In this document: positions 51,807 through 63,330 of the stretch, one piece after another
Layout: the number at the start of each line of letters is the position of its first letter
How positions within the stretch are numbered: the first letter of the stretch is position 1
NCBI GenBank assembly: GCA_018398765.1
Contig: JAHBMJ010003798.1
Location: forward strand, 22,406-86,405
DNA: 64,000 bases
Reading direction: 5' to 3'
From: Chromera velia
Taxonomy: Eukaryota; Sar; Chromeraceae
Position numbers and translations under genes: made by a program
The notes under the pieces: generated by a model
What the model saw: only the letters and a program-made list of their open reading frames with translations
What the model was told of the DNA's origin: nothing
The model's database searches: none

Positions 51807-53576
51807 TTACTTCTGCGGCTTCATCGCCCCCGCGACCAGATGCGCGGTAAAAGATGGGGCAACCTCTCGATTCCCCTTGTTGCTCTTGTGATCAATCCAG
51901 TCGAAGCACGTTTCTTTTGAACAGAGAGAAGAAGAGAGAGAGGACCCCTCATTCTCTGACTCCTCCGATGAAAAGCAGTTGTACGAGCAGGTGTGTGCTG
52001 CACTGAAATACCTCATGTCGCCATTCACAGCTAGACCCCACACAAAAGACAAAGTCCCAAGCCAGTAGTCAGAAAATGTCATCACCCCTGTCCGGTCAGC
52101 AAAAGACATCAACTTGCCATCTCCTGTCTCTGAGTCAGCGGAGAGCTTCCTTCCTCCATCTGCGACTCTCTCATTCTCTGCGTTGTCGGGGGCAGACACA
52201 GTCTCGGTCTTGGTCGGAGAGACAATCTGAGAGAAGTCAAAGGACCCGGGCAGACCACAATTCGGCTGGTCTTCGCACACAAGATAGGGCACAGGGTCAA
52301 CTTGAAACTGCACAAATCTCACGTTGGTGTTCTTGTTCATCGCCTCCTGCCACTCCGCATCCCCCACTCTCCCAGAAGCGAACAGCACACCAAAGAGCTT
52401 CGTGGACAGTCCCTTGTCTTCGATGTGTCTCTGCAGACCTCCAGCGATGATCGTCCCTGCATACCCTCCAAGGGAGTGCCCTGTGACGATCACCCTCTCC
52501 GTCTCCTCCGTGATCATCTTCTGAAGATCCCCAAGGACATTGCCAGCGACCGTCGAAAAGCCGCGTGCCAAGTGCCCCGGCATGCCAAGAGGAGAGGGCA
52601 CCTGTTCCAGATCGATGTCGCTGACCCACTCTGCAAAGGCCTCAGTCCCTCTGACAACCACAAGGAGGCTCTTGCCACGGGAGGACACAGAAACCCAGGG
52701 GTGTCCCTCCTCTGTCCCCTCCGCGTATTCAGGAGTGAACAGTCTCTCTGGTTTCCATCCAGGCAACACCTCTGTGTCTGTGTAGCTCGTCTGCCTCCCT
52801 TCGGCACATTTGTAGTTCTGTGCCAGTTGGTAGTTTCTGAAGTTTGCCCTCCACAAGAGAGACGCAGTGGTTTTCTCGGCCTCGCTGACGAAATCTTTGA
52901 TCTCTGCAGGAAGGGGGAGCTCGGGGGTCTCAAAGGGAAGCTCCAGCTCAGGGGCGTCGGCATCGAAGGGCACTGGCTCGGGGTCCCTCCCGACAGTGTC
53001 CTTGACCCTCTCACAGAAAGGCTGGTCCTGGCTACAGAGGAAGGCACCCATGGCATTCTTCAGATCAGGGCAGACGTCATACAGGTACGTTGTCACACCC
53101 ATGCAGGCGCACATTGCCTCAGGAATGTTCTCTGCAGGGAAGAGAGGCGAGCAGCCCGCGGGAGAGGAAGTCAATTGCAATACCGCTAGCTCGTGAACAA
53201 CAGTGAGTGTTGCAACAACACATTCGTGTTTGTTGAGGAAAGGAGGGAGCCGCCAAGTGAATAGTTCTGATGATTGAAGTACTAACTGACCTCTGCGAAG
53301 AATGGTCTCATACAGGCAGGACTGGAGGGAGGTGCCCTGAAGGTTCTCCGACTCGGAGGCGACAGGAGAGAAAGCAGTTTCTGTGTTGCACTGCAGACCC
53401 ATCACGTTGCCGTCTGCTGGGTAAGGGTAGGAGAAGGGGGTCACCGTCAGAGAGGCATCAGCAGTAACAGGAGTGTTCGATTTGTTCTGCAAAAGGCGAC
53501 CAAGCAAAGGTGCACCGCTAGCGAGCGACACAGCAGTCGACACCGCAAGAGCCGTCACAGAGGTTTTGGTTGGCAT
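51807..53576 (-). CDS. Secreted class-3 lipase
   Basis: Exons 53576-53291 and 53131-51807; 1611 nt = 536 aa plus stop. MPTKTSVTALAVSTAVSLAS is a signal peptide (hydrophobic core, small residues, cleavage near SGA). The lipase_3 alpha/beta-hydrolase core has WVSVSSRGKSLLVVVRGTEA (oxyanion region), nucleophile elbow TGHSLGGYAGT (Ser near residue 312), FQVDPVPYL (Asp near 377) and SAAHTCSY (probable His near 474). Cysteines in the N-terminal region (CLYETIL, MCACMGV, CPDLKNAM, CSQDQPFC) suggest disulphides in an extracytoplasmic enzyme. Predicted to hydrolyse triacylglycerol or other acyl esters. ATG 53576 is chosen because it gives the signal peptide. Divergent from the F-box gene (509 bp). The single intron has donor GTCAGT. 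Confidence 0.9.
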   Translation of the reverse strand: MPTKTSVTALAVSTAVSLASGAPLLGRLLQNKSNTPVTADASLTVTPFSYPYPADGNVMGLQCNTETAFSPVASESENLQGTSLQSCLYETILRRGQLVLQSSELFTWRLPPFLNKHECVVATLTVVHELAVLQLTSSPAGCSPLFPAENIPEAMCACMGVTTYLYDVCPDLKNAMGAFLCSQDQPFCERVKDTVGRDPEPVPFDADAPELELPFETPELPLPAEIKDFVSEAEKTTASLLWRANFRNYQLAQNYKCAEGRQTSYTDTEVLPGWKPERLFTPEYAEGTEEGHPWVSVSSRGKSLLVVVRGTEAFAEWVSDIDLEQVPSPLGMPGHLARGFSTVAGNVLGDLQKMITEETERVIVTGHSLGGYAGTIIAGGLQRHIEDKGLSTKLFGVLFASGRVGDAEWQEAMNKNTNVRFVQFQVDPVPYLVCEDQPNCGLPGSFDFSQIVSPTKTETVSAPDNAENERVADGGRKLSADSETGDGKLMSFADRTGVMTFSDYWLGTLSFVWGLAVNGDMRYFSAAHTCSYNCFSSEESENEGSSLSSSLCSKETCFDWIDHKSNKGNREVAPSFTAHLVAGAMKPQK

Positions 53577-54085
53577 CTTCAACAACAGGTGTTGTTTTGT
53601 GTTGTGTTTGTTGTTTTCAAGAAAGGGGGGTTCAATCAGTCTAAGAGGAGACTTGGCTGAAAGGGTTTCAGCACGCCAATGGTGGAAAGTTTCAAAGTGA
53701 CAAAAGAATTGGATTGAAAGAGGATTGAAAGACAGAAGTGACACCACTTTACAATAAGTGTGTCTCGCAACACCTCAAAACAACAGTCTTTCACGGAGTC
53801 TTTCGGATCCCGTAAAGTGTGTTTGAGGGGCACTTCTTGTAAATCCGCTCAGCATTCAACACTTTGCCGGGTGCTCGCATGCGCGCGCATGCTGAAGTAC
53901 AAAAAACTGCTTGACGGGCCGGCCGAAAATTGAGGCAACGAGCATGCTTTGCTATCCAAGCCAGACTGGCTGCCCCATGCTGCCCCTAGCCGATTATTGA
54001 AGTCAGAAGCGGCCAGCACGTTCCAAATGGATCGCATTCTTTGAGTTTTGAAAGGAGGAAGACCATTCTGTCATCTTGTGATACA
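53577..54085. promoter_or_regulatory. Divergent promoter region lipase / F-box gene
   Basis: 509 bp between start codons. Contains an ATGCGCGCGCAT palindrome near 53879-53890. No core promoter element assigned. Confidence 0.35.
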
Positions 54086-56063
54086 ATGTTCCTCGACGAG
54101 TTTCCTCAGGACCTGTTCTTTGAGTTTTTGGGTTTCCTTTCTTTCGCAGACACCGTCTCGCTTCTCGTCTCGACCCGTCTCGGTGTTCAGGTAAGTGGGA
54201 GCACTTTGTAAGAACCATATTCTGTGCTATGCTCTCGTCAGTACACAGGATGGGATAGCATGAGCAGCTTATGGGTACTCGTCGCTTCTACATGCATAGC
54301 AGATTCGACTGACATTCTGTGTCTGTCTCCTTTCCTTCACGTTAGACTATGTCCCGGTCCTGGCTTCGCCTTGCGACCCCTCCCTTCCTGCATACCTGCT
54401 TGCCTCCGGTCGAATGCTTTCTCCCTGCCTCTACGTGGCTCTAGCTGTATGCTTGTGCCTGCGTGCCTGTGTCAGTCTTCCTGCCTCCACCCGCTTTAGT
54501 TCTTTTGGGGACCTCCGTCCGTCTTGACCATGGCCTTTTTTATTTGCCCCTATGTGCCTGTGTATGTGTTTGTGACTGCAGACTCGCGATTTTTTATGAC
54601 TGGATTTCAATCGTAAATGAATATCATACAATGGCAATGATTGTTTGTTCCTGAATGCAGACTGATGATGTGTACCGCCAAATGTGCAAGCAAGTGGGCG
54701 TAGAATACAAGCAAGAGGAGGCGCAAAAGCCGTGCAAGCCTGAAAATGTACGAGGAAGGTCTCCTGAGGGTGGTAGTCATGAGATGGGCGCCCGGTGCTT
54801 TTTCTTCTCCCGGGTCTCTCGGAAATTTTGCCTTCATTGTGGAAGGGCCGTGCAGGGTGGTGGGTCTCCTGTCTTTGTGTTCTGCCGCCGCCATCGAGGC
54901 CGGTTTGTCAGGCGCGGATCGGTGGACGCCGAAGTGAGGCGATCCAAATTTGCTTTGAAGTTTTTGAAGAGATACGAAGTGCCCTTCGTGTCCCTGAAGG
55001 CAGTCCGGAAAGAATGGAAGGATCATGGAGGGCTGTTTGTCAATCGAAGGGAGTGGGAAGCAGCAGTGCGGCGGTTCTCCAATGCAGTCGATTCTTTGGA
55101 GGAAACTTTGAGGGGTGAATTTACACAGGGGCTCATGAACGTGCACGGACATGAAGCCTTCAGACGGCATCTCAATCCCTTGCTGGAGGGCTCTACCACT
55201 AGAACAGGGGGATGGCATGGAAGACCGTTGTTCTGGTCAGCAGATAAGGGTGTGTTGGGGTACATGTAGACTTTCATTGCAGTCCGCGAGCATGTCGGAG
55301 ACACGATCTTACGAAGGAGAGCAGATGAGGCTTGTGTGTGTTTTCTTTGTGAATCACTGCAAGAGTGGTGGTGACACTCTGAACCCGCAGCGGTGGGTGT
55401 GATTGGGCCGGAAAGGGAGCACCAAGTGAGGGGGGAATATGTCCTCCGTGCCTAGATTCGTTCTGGTGTTTCTGTTCTTCTCTTCTCTTCTCCTGCCTGC
55501 ATTGAGAGAGACAGAGCTGAAACTCTGCAGAATGGTCCCCTCCCCACATCATTTCCTCCCTGCCTCGTTTTCTTTTTTCCCGCATTTGTGCGTCCAGGAG
55601 CTTTCTTCGGAGCATGCATCCTCACTTCCGTGTTTGGAGGGGGGGAAAGGCAGATGACGACGAAGGGGAGGGGTCGAGGCTAGAGGCGTTTCTGGAAGCT
55701 CAGCGGAAAATCGAGTGGGCACTGAGACAGGTCGGTCTATCTTCTTTCTTCTCGGTTTTCCCCTTCCTTTCGGTTGTTCCATCCACCTCTTTCCCTTTCT
55801 GCTCGACTGCCTTTCAGCCGCCCTCTCTCTGCCTCCCCCCCATCACAACCGGCCATCCTCCCATGCAGTCCTCTTCTCTTCACTCTGAGCCTCCCCTTTG
55901 ATTCCTCCCGTTTTGTTCCAGTGTGTGTGTGCACGTGTACGTTTGTGTAAGGGATGGCTCATTGACTGACTGATGACGTGACTGATCGTCTGGAGTGAAA
56001 CTGTTGAGTCAGCAACCGGGAAAGAAGCAAACTAATAAGTGAACTGACCGACTGACTGACCGA

Positions 56064-56095
<32 letters not shown>

Positions 56096-57007
56096 CGACT
56101 GACTGACTGACCGACCGACTGACTGACTGAATGCAGTATAGAAGAGTGGTCTCCCATCCTCAGCTGGCAGATGCAAGGAAGGAGGCCCGACGGTTTCTCG
56201 ACACAACGCGCGTCAGTGCATTCCTTTGCATTCCTCCCCGCTTGTCTGCCTGCCTGCCGGTCTGTCTTCTGCCTCTCTCTCTCACGGACATAGATTTGGA
56301 GTGACTGGCCAGCTGAGCAGTCACAGCAGAAACCATGATCGGTTTTGTCGGTAATCCCGTTAAACCGCCACCTCACCGAGCGAACACCGTCTTTTCTCCT
56401 TCTGGTAGTTCTCCGTTTAGCAATCGCTGTTACACTTCTCGTCGGGCCTGCCTCCTGCCTGCGGTAGAAGTAGAAGAGAAGCTCTTTCTGTTTTGGCAAG
56501 AAGAAAATACACGTCGATGGAGCATTCGGAATATTTTTTTTCTTCTTTGTGCTGCAGCACGACGAACAAAAAGCCCTCGTACGGTTTGCCACCCTTCTCT
56601 GCTCCGTCCTTTTTGACTTTGACCCTCCGGCCACAGAGACGCCAACCCCGGAGGGCCGTGCGGGCCCCTCTTTCGAAATTAGCAGCATCACCCCTGCCGG
56701 CAGGAAAAGAAGAGAAAAGGACGGGGTTGGAGGAGACGCAGGAGAGAGGGGTAGTGGAGGCATGACGGGCAAAGACCCGACTGACACATCTTCGTCCCCC
56801 TCTTCCTCTTCTTCTCTTCAGTCCAGTCGACACTCTCCCCCCCCCGTGTCTTTGTGGGACCAGGGAAGGAGGACCGCGAGGGTCTGCCGTCTCTCCCAAT
56901 CTGCCTTGAAACAGAAGGTCGCGAGGATCTTCTCAGAGGTACGTCGGTGCAGCTTGACAGACAGACGTGCTTCCTCGTCAAACTGGTTAATTCGCCCCGA
57001 GGCGACA

Positions 57008-57038
<31 letters not shown>

Positions 57039-58354
57039 GCGCGCGCATACATGCACACAAATACACACACATAGAAAGAGGAGGGGGGGCGGCAGAGCGA
57101 GAAACATAGGCAGACTGTTGACGCCACCGGCAACATGCATCAAATCAGCTGACGATCCTCCCCTCCCCGCCGCAATGTGAGAACATACGCACACATGCAT
57201 ACAGAGAGCAGCCGGAGTGGAGTAGAATTCTGGTCGCAGAGTCGACGCTTCCTTCTTGCCTGGCTGCCTGCCCTCTCCTGCATTTCTTCCCAAATCCTTT
57301 CTTCCGTCTCTGTCCTTTTGACAATTTGTCTGCTTCTTCCTGTCGGCTCTTCGAACGATCGAGGTCTACTTTTGGCTGCATGCCGCTCTCTTGAGTTCGA
57401 CTGTCTCCTTGACTGACTGACTGACTGACTGACCCGTTTTTTCCTCTATCTGTTTGTCTGCAGCTCGATCAAGGCGTTCCGAGCTATCTGCAGAAGGGAA
57501 GACCTCGCCTCTCTGTTCCTTCTTCCTCAGCTCCGACGAGGGGCGGCAGGGGCAGAGGGGAAGCAGAAAAGGAAGAGCTCGAGATGAGAGAGGTCGAGAG
57601 ATCTCCAGCTGAGTCCGTCTCCTCACGGAGGGTGAAGAGCTCTGTAGAGAAGAAGCGAAAGAAGACAGAAAGCTCGCGATCTGCTGACTCCTTCTCAAAC
57701 CCGAAAGAGGGTTGCGAGTCTGAGGACGGCGTCCGACCATCAACATCAGGCACCCCGCCTCAAAGAGAGAGTCAAGGCAGAAAGAGAAGGAAGACACAAA
57801 CGACGGAAGGAGACTCCGACGGCGTAGTGGGAGAAACGAGAGTGAAACCAAAAGGTGAAAAGAAAACGAAGAAGAAGGGAGGAAAGGGGGAGGGAAAGCA
57901 AGAGGGAGGAAAAGAGAAGAAGAAACGACGGCCGTCGGGAAGTTCAGAAGACGATGACGGGGAGTCTCCACGAGAGACGGACACAGGGCGGCATTCCAGT
58001 GTGAAACCTTCTGCACGTGTTTCGCTTTCCCTCTCTTCTTCTGCTCCGTCTCCGGTCCCATGTTCCTCTTCTGGTGCAAGTCCTTGTCCCGGTCTGCAAA
58101 ACTATTGCTGGCGCGAGGACGCGTTGAGAGACGCAGAGGACGAGGACGAGGATGAAGCCGCTCTAAGAGCCTACATGGAGGCAGACGCCCTCATTCCAGA
58201 AGAAAAAACGATCACACCCCCTATGCAGCCGCAATCGAGGTCGTCCACACGGAAAGAAAAAAGAGCTGCAACGAAAGCGGCTGTGAGCCCGGCAGTTTCC
58301 TCGGATGTGCGAGCAGGAAATAAATCCAAAAAAGGAAAAATCAAAACATCGTGA
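54086..58354 (+). CDS. F-box protein with charged disordered C-terminus
   Basis: Six exons: 54086-54190, 54661-55235, 55598-55730, 56137-56211, 56558-56938, 57464-58354; 2160 nt = 719 aa plus stop, all phases consistent. The N-terminus is an F-box: MFLDEFPQDLFFEFLGFLSF, then ADTVSLLVSTRLGVQ, completed across the splice by DDVYRQMCKQ. F-box proteins bind Skp1 and present substrates to SCF ubiquitin ligase. The middle has helical stretches (KFALKFLKRYEVPFVSLKAV; EQKALVRFATLLCSVLFDF), no known substrate-binding repeat. The last 290 residues are Lys/Glu/Ser-rich with basic clusters (KKTKKKGG, KKKRRPS) that could be nuclear localisation signals, plus an acidic run (EDEDEDEA). Introns 2-4 have donors GTCAGC, GTCGGT and GTCAGT. 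Confidence 0.75.
57008..57048. repeat. CA then CG microsatellite
   Basis: (CA)n followed by (CG)n in intron 5 of the F-box gene; alternating purine-pyrimidine, capable of Z-DNA. Confidence 0.9.
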
Positions 58355-58488
58355 GTCGGTGACTCGGTGTTGAGTATTTACGCCTATAGATTTACATGCA
58401 CACGATGTCAGTTTATATCTGAATCGATGGATCAAATGTGATTTCTTTTGTTTAGTTGTAGCTTTGAAGTTATCTATTTTTTTCGTAT

Positions 58489-58930
58489 GCCGGGGGTGAG
58501 TGGGGTGCTTTTTGCCCCCCTAAAGCGGGGCATTTCCGCAAAAAACTCGTTCTCATAATTGGTAAGGAGTTAGAAGCTGAAACTTTGTGTAAGAAGACGT
58601 TGTAACGATAAAAAAAGAACTATAGAACAGATTTTTTATATTATTGTTAGAAACATAGGCTGTCATACAAATTTTTTGATTTTGAGGCCATTTTTTAACG
58701 GTTTTGAATAGTAAAAAAAACGGTATGAAACTTACAAAATTTGTATGGCAGCCTATCTTTCTAGAAATGATATAAAAAATCTGTTCCATAGTTCTTTTTC
58801 TATCGTTACAACGTCTTCTTACACAAAGCTTCAGCTTCTAGCTCCTTACCAATTATGAGAACGAGTTTTTTGTGGAAGCGCCGGTCTCCTATGTAGAGGG
58901 GGGGGCAAAAAGCACCCCACTCGCCCCCAA
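58489..58930. mobile_element. Foldback element with about 200-bp inverted arms
   Basis: Left arm 58490-58690 and right arm 58735-58930 are near-perfect reverse complements: GTGGGGTGCTTTTTGCCCCC, AAAAAACTCGTTCTCATAAT, TAAGAAGACGTTGTAACGAT occur on both, leaving a loop of about 45 bp. Outer ends GGGGGTGAGTGGGG and GGGGGCGAGTGGGG. ATGC borders both sides, a possible target duplication. No gene inside. Confidence 0.8.
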
Positions 58931-59099
58931 CATGCGTTATTTCATTTTCACGAGGGTTTTCAATCAATTTTTAAGAGAATTCTCAATCTTACAAAACTCT
59001 ATTAAAGTAATACTATAGTGTTCAAAAAACTATGTTTTTATATTTTCACTTACTATGCAAGTTTCAGTAATTTAGATGAATAATTTGAAGTGATTAGTG

Positions 59100-60075
59100 A
59101 TTAGTGGTGCCCTAGAGCACTGTTGCCGTTTTGTCTTATAGAGGTCGCCCCCGCAAACAGCAAGGGGGTGTACCTCATCGCTGAGGCTCAGACCACACCC
59201 CGTAGCCCGCCTGGTTTCCTAGGCCGCTAACAAACAACAATCTGTCTGCGCTTTGTATGCTTTAGTCTATGGGCTGCTCAGAAGGGACTGCTCCAAAAAT
59301 TGATCCAATGATACAGGACAAAAGAACACTTTGGCTTTGTGCACGCCCTCTCTCCATTCTTTTCTCAACGATTTCTCCTTCTCCCTTCCTGAGCTGTCTT
59401 CCTGCTTCCATTGCTTCCAGGATGGTCTTGTATTCTTCTTTTCTTCTTTCCGTTCCTCCCTTTCTTTTTGTGATCACTCCATATTTCTGTGCCAGCACTG
59501 TTTTATCTAATGAGCTTCCAGGTGCATACCTTCCTGGGCTTTCCTTGAACACTCTTCTTCTGAACGCTGCCCTCCCCAGAAACTCATCCACCGCACTATG
59601 CCCTTCGTTCATTAAGAATTTGAACAGAGCCTCAGTGTGCAGTCTTCCTCTTTGTTCTTCTCTTTTCTCTCTGAAAACTTCTCTTGCTCTCTTTTCTCTT
59701 CCCTCGTTCCAGTCTGCTCCTAATGTTCTATACATGTGCACTCTTTTTCTATCATAAATCGGACACTCAGTCAGCATATGGATCTCATCCTCCAACACCT
59801 CTGTTTCCATCCATCCTTTGCAAAAAGGGCAGAGTCTCTCCTCTAATGACACTCTCTGCATCTCTCTGCCCTCCTCTTTCTGGCACTTTTCCCTTTGTTC
59901 CCGCTAACGTCCTGTCTCCTACTCTGTAGGCTACTCTCCTTCTGTGTTCTCCTCTTGTTGCTACCCTTCTATAAGAAAAGGGCACCCGTCCCAGTTTTTC
60001 TTTTTCTATTTTTATTCCCTCTCTTGGTCTTTCTTCTGATACCTTTTTAAACAAAATAAGCTGCAATCTGTTTCC
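59100..60075 (-). mobile_element. LINE (non-LTR retrotransposon), 5'-truncated 3' portion
   Basis: Minus-strand frame 59861-59262 encodes LCPFCKGWMETEV, then EDEIHMLTECPIYDRKR: the Cys/His zinc-binding end of a LINE reverse-transcriptase polyprotein (CP.C...E...H.L..CP.Y...R). It continues with a charged helical tail. The 3' untranslated part matches the shorter copy at 50640-50985 and ends at a (TCACTAA)-type tail near 59100. Upstream of about 59900 the frame is broken. Reverse transcriptase is not present. Confidence 0.65.
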
Positions 60076-60691
60076 GTTTGCTTTTGTTCGGTGTATGTGT
60101 GCCATATGTGTGAGAGAAAGTGCATGCGGGGCGGCGTGTCGAGGCGTACTAGGCGGGCCGCGCGGACCTTTAGTGGGCCAAGCCCTGCATGCGTGCGTCA
60201 AACTGAATACGTCATTCTTTCAAATTGTTCAGACTCGAATTGAGTGCATGCGCCAGCGATACTTGAGTCGGGCTTGAATGTGAGCTCATGTGATTGAAGG
60301 AAACTGTGAGTGCGATCAGTCTGTCAGTGGTTGAAAGTGATAGGATGGCAGTTCAATCAGTCAGACACACACTGGTACGCGGGCATGGGTCATGCAGTTT
60401 CTCATGTTGAAGCAGTGACGGAATCGCTGTCAATGCACTGCCGTCTCCAGTAAACATCTTGACTGTTGCTAGAAGATGGAGTCGAGAAGACTGAAGAACT
60501 TTGCTGTCTGGTAAGTTCAGACTTTCCTGTTTGTTCTGTTCTGTTCAAGTCTATGTACTTGGCTGTTCCCTAGCTAAGTATATAGCGTACCGTCACAATT
60601 TGGTGCTCCCAGGCGGGCATTTATTCGTCATTTGCTTGGTTCTCTCCTGTGAATACGGAACTCATTTGCGCCTCTTGGTTCCAATTCTCCT

Positions 60692-61861
60692 GTGTCTTCT
60701 GCTCATTCCTCTCCTGTTCTCGCTGCTGCATCTGTTACCATGCCTGGCAACGATTCAGCACCGAGTACTTCCTCCGTAGCTGCCATCAAGCTGCCGGATT
60801 TGTCGTGGGTTCCCGAGTTGAAGACCTCTCACGACTGGAAGTCTCAGGAGGAGAAAGTCCGTGTTGCTTTCGCCAAGGACTTCAAGACCTGGCGAAGATC
60901 CTTCGAGTTCACCACCAAGTTCATCATGACCTTTGTGGAGAAAGAAGAGCACGTTTTCGCCCTCTGGGTCCTTGCCCTCCTTCATGCGTTCAAAGCCTTT
61001 CCTTCCCTTCAAGAGGAAGTTCACCTCTCTGTTGGTGAGGGAAAGGAGAAGGCAGATTTGCTGGAGGCCATCTCAGTTGAGGTCACCAGACGCAAGTCCC
61101 TAGACAAGGATGCCTGGCAGGACATCTTCCTGAAGCTGGAGAGAGGGCAGCATGGGAGAGAGGACATCGTTAAGGCCATGAAGCGGTTGAAAGACACCAT
61201 CCACGAGTGTAGCACTGTAGGTTACAAGCCCGATGCCGACCTCAAGCGTCGTGTATTGAAGAGTATGCTCACCAAGTCCGAGTGGAACGATTCCACTGAG
61301 AAGGCCTCTCTGAAGACCGGGAACAAGGTCTTAGATCTCACCTACGACGAGATCTTTGTGCACGTTGACACGAAGGTCGACGCCACTGAGGATTACGAGA
61401 TTACTAGACCTGTTGATGGTCGTTCGTCTTCTTCTCCCCCCAAGCGCAACCACAAGTTTGGCGCTGCAGCTGATCGCTCGCAGTGTCCGAAGGGTCGAGG
61501 CAAGGGTCGTTGAGGGAAGAAGAGCAACCGGAAGGAGAAGTCTTTCCAAGGTGAGGGGGGTAAGGAGTCCCAGTCTGGATCAGCAGCGTCGGGTGCCGCG
61601 AGTTCTTCCCAGACTTGGCCGTGTCCCAACTGCAGTTACATGAAGCACCTCGACCCTAAGAAAGGATGCCCGGCTGCCAACGTTCGCTGCAGCTTCGAGG
61701 GCTGTGGTATGGTTGGGCACTACATGAGGTGTTGCCCTAAGAACCCCAAGAGGAAGCAACAGCAGGCCAAGGCCGCAGGTGAGTACATTCCTGTGCAGAA
61801 GGGAACCATGTTCCAGCTTAGAGAGGATCGGGAGCGATCTTTCTCTGATGAGGATTTTTGA
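60692..61861 (+). pseudogene. Copia gag with one internal TGA
   Basis: Capsid-like helical region (HVFALWVLALLHAFKAFPSL; DIVKAMKRLKDTIHE). A basic segment is interrupted by TGA at 61511-61513, and the same frame continues to a Cys/His nucleic-acid-binding region (CPNCSYMKHLDPKKGC, then CSFEGCGMVGHYMRCC) and stops at 61859-61861. ATG choice between 60692 and 60739 is open. The internal stop makes it a pseudogene unless it is read through. Confidence 0.65.
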
Positions 61862-63330
61862 AAGGCCCCTGGGCCGCCCCCTCCCAGTCCCAGTCCAGCC
61901 GCTGGGGGGGGGCAGGGGTCTCGTCAAAGGCTGGAAGAGAGCGTTTTGTGAGGGCAACCTTACGTAATGCGCAGCAGAGTGGGTGGTGTGAAGAGCCAGA
62001 GTGGGAGGATGTTTGTGTTTCTGTCCCAAAGACCCCTGTCGAGTGTTTTGTTGTCGTGGTGGGGGATGATGGGGAGTACATTACTGACTTCGGTTGCTCG
62101 TTAGGTCTTTTCACCCCTGCGTTCGAGAAGTTCGTTGTCTCTTCTGAAGACCGGTCAGTTGATTTTCGTCTCGCCTCTGATGCTGCGCCCCTCTCTCTGA
62201 GAGGGGTCAAGACAGTCCACCTTCCGTTTGAGGATGAAGGGGGGAATGTACGCATCGTTCCGGAGGAAGGGTGTATTGATAGGTTAATCAGTCGTGCGCT
62301 GTTGCCATGTGCGAAGAAGAAGTTGCACTTGAAGGGGGAGGATTCGTCTGATGATGATTCCGACTCTAGTTGGGTACGTTTGCGGGACATTCATGGGAGA
62401 TGGTTCCGAGCTCCCATTGATCAGACGGGCAATGTTCCTGTGCTCCGTCTTACTCAGAACAAAGAGGCCATTGCGGCTTCTTGTGTTTGTCCCCTTGTTT
62501 CTACGTTTCCCTTGTCAGAGTCTGCTCTCTCTGGACAGTCTGATCTGTCAGAAGAGAACAAAGCGCATCTGCTCCACGTTCTGCACTCCCGTTTAGGGCA
62601 TGCCACTGGGCAGCGCCTGGAGGCTACCTTGAAGGAGAAGGGGGTAGGTGTGCCGTATTCTGTTGGGGAGTGCCGAAAGGTACGAGACACGTGCAAAGCA
62701 TGTCGAGAAGTTAACTTCCGACACAGAAAGTTAACTTCCGACGCAGAAAGTTGAAGCATCGAGGTTCTGCTGCGGGGACGCGAAAGCATGTCTCCAAGCC
62801 GTGCGAGGAACCTCCAGTTGACGGAGGCGAAGAGGGGGAGCGAGAGTCCGAGGGTCCGGAGGGAAGCTTCAATGCTGACATCTACCACGATCTGAAGGAC
62901 ATGAAGAGGAAAGGCATCGGGGGGGTGCGTTATATGTTGGTGATCGTTGATTTCCATACACGGCGCAAGTCCTTCTGGTGTTGTCGCTCCAAGGATCGCG
63001 CGCTGGCCCATCTGGTTGCTTGGACGTGCAGGTGGGAGAGGGCTGGGAAAGGGAAGCCGAAGATTGTCCATTCGGACAACAGAGGCGAGTTTATTTGCGA
63101 GCAGTATCGTTCTTTTTGTCAAAGAGAAGGCATTCACACTAAGTTTGGTCCGCCCCACACTCCTGAAGTGCAGGCGATAGTTGAAAGAGTGAATGACAAG
63201 TTCTTTTCTCTTTTGAATAAGCTGCTTTTGTAACGTTCCCTCCCTTTTTATGTCTGGCCTGTTTTTATCCCTGATGAGGCCTGTGCCCTCATAAATGGAC
63301 TTTTGCCCTCAAGTCAGACTGCAATATTGT
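61858..63330 (+). pseudogene. Copia pol fragment: protease, GAG-pre-integrase, integrase core
   Basis: Starts in the -1 frame directly at the gag stop. YITDFGCSLGLFTP occupies the place of the protease active site (normally D-S/T-G), with Phe replacing Ser. LLHVLHSRLGHATGQRLEA followed by CKACREV is the zinc-binding GAG-pre-integrase region. A 20-bp tandem duplication (62708-62750) shifts the frame. Integrase then shows VRYMLVIVDFHTR (Asp 1), VHSDNRGEF (Asp 2) and VERVND (Glu). A TAA at 63231 interrupts, after which SLPFYVWPVF and CALINGLLPS continue in the same frame. Confidence 0.7.

Noticed and set aside
55284-55406. Extra F-box gene exon after CATTGCAG
   Set aside because: Its phase does not fit; direct joining of 55235 to 55598 keeps frame through to the stop codon.
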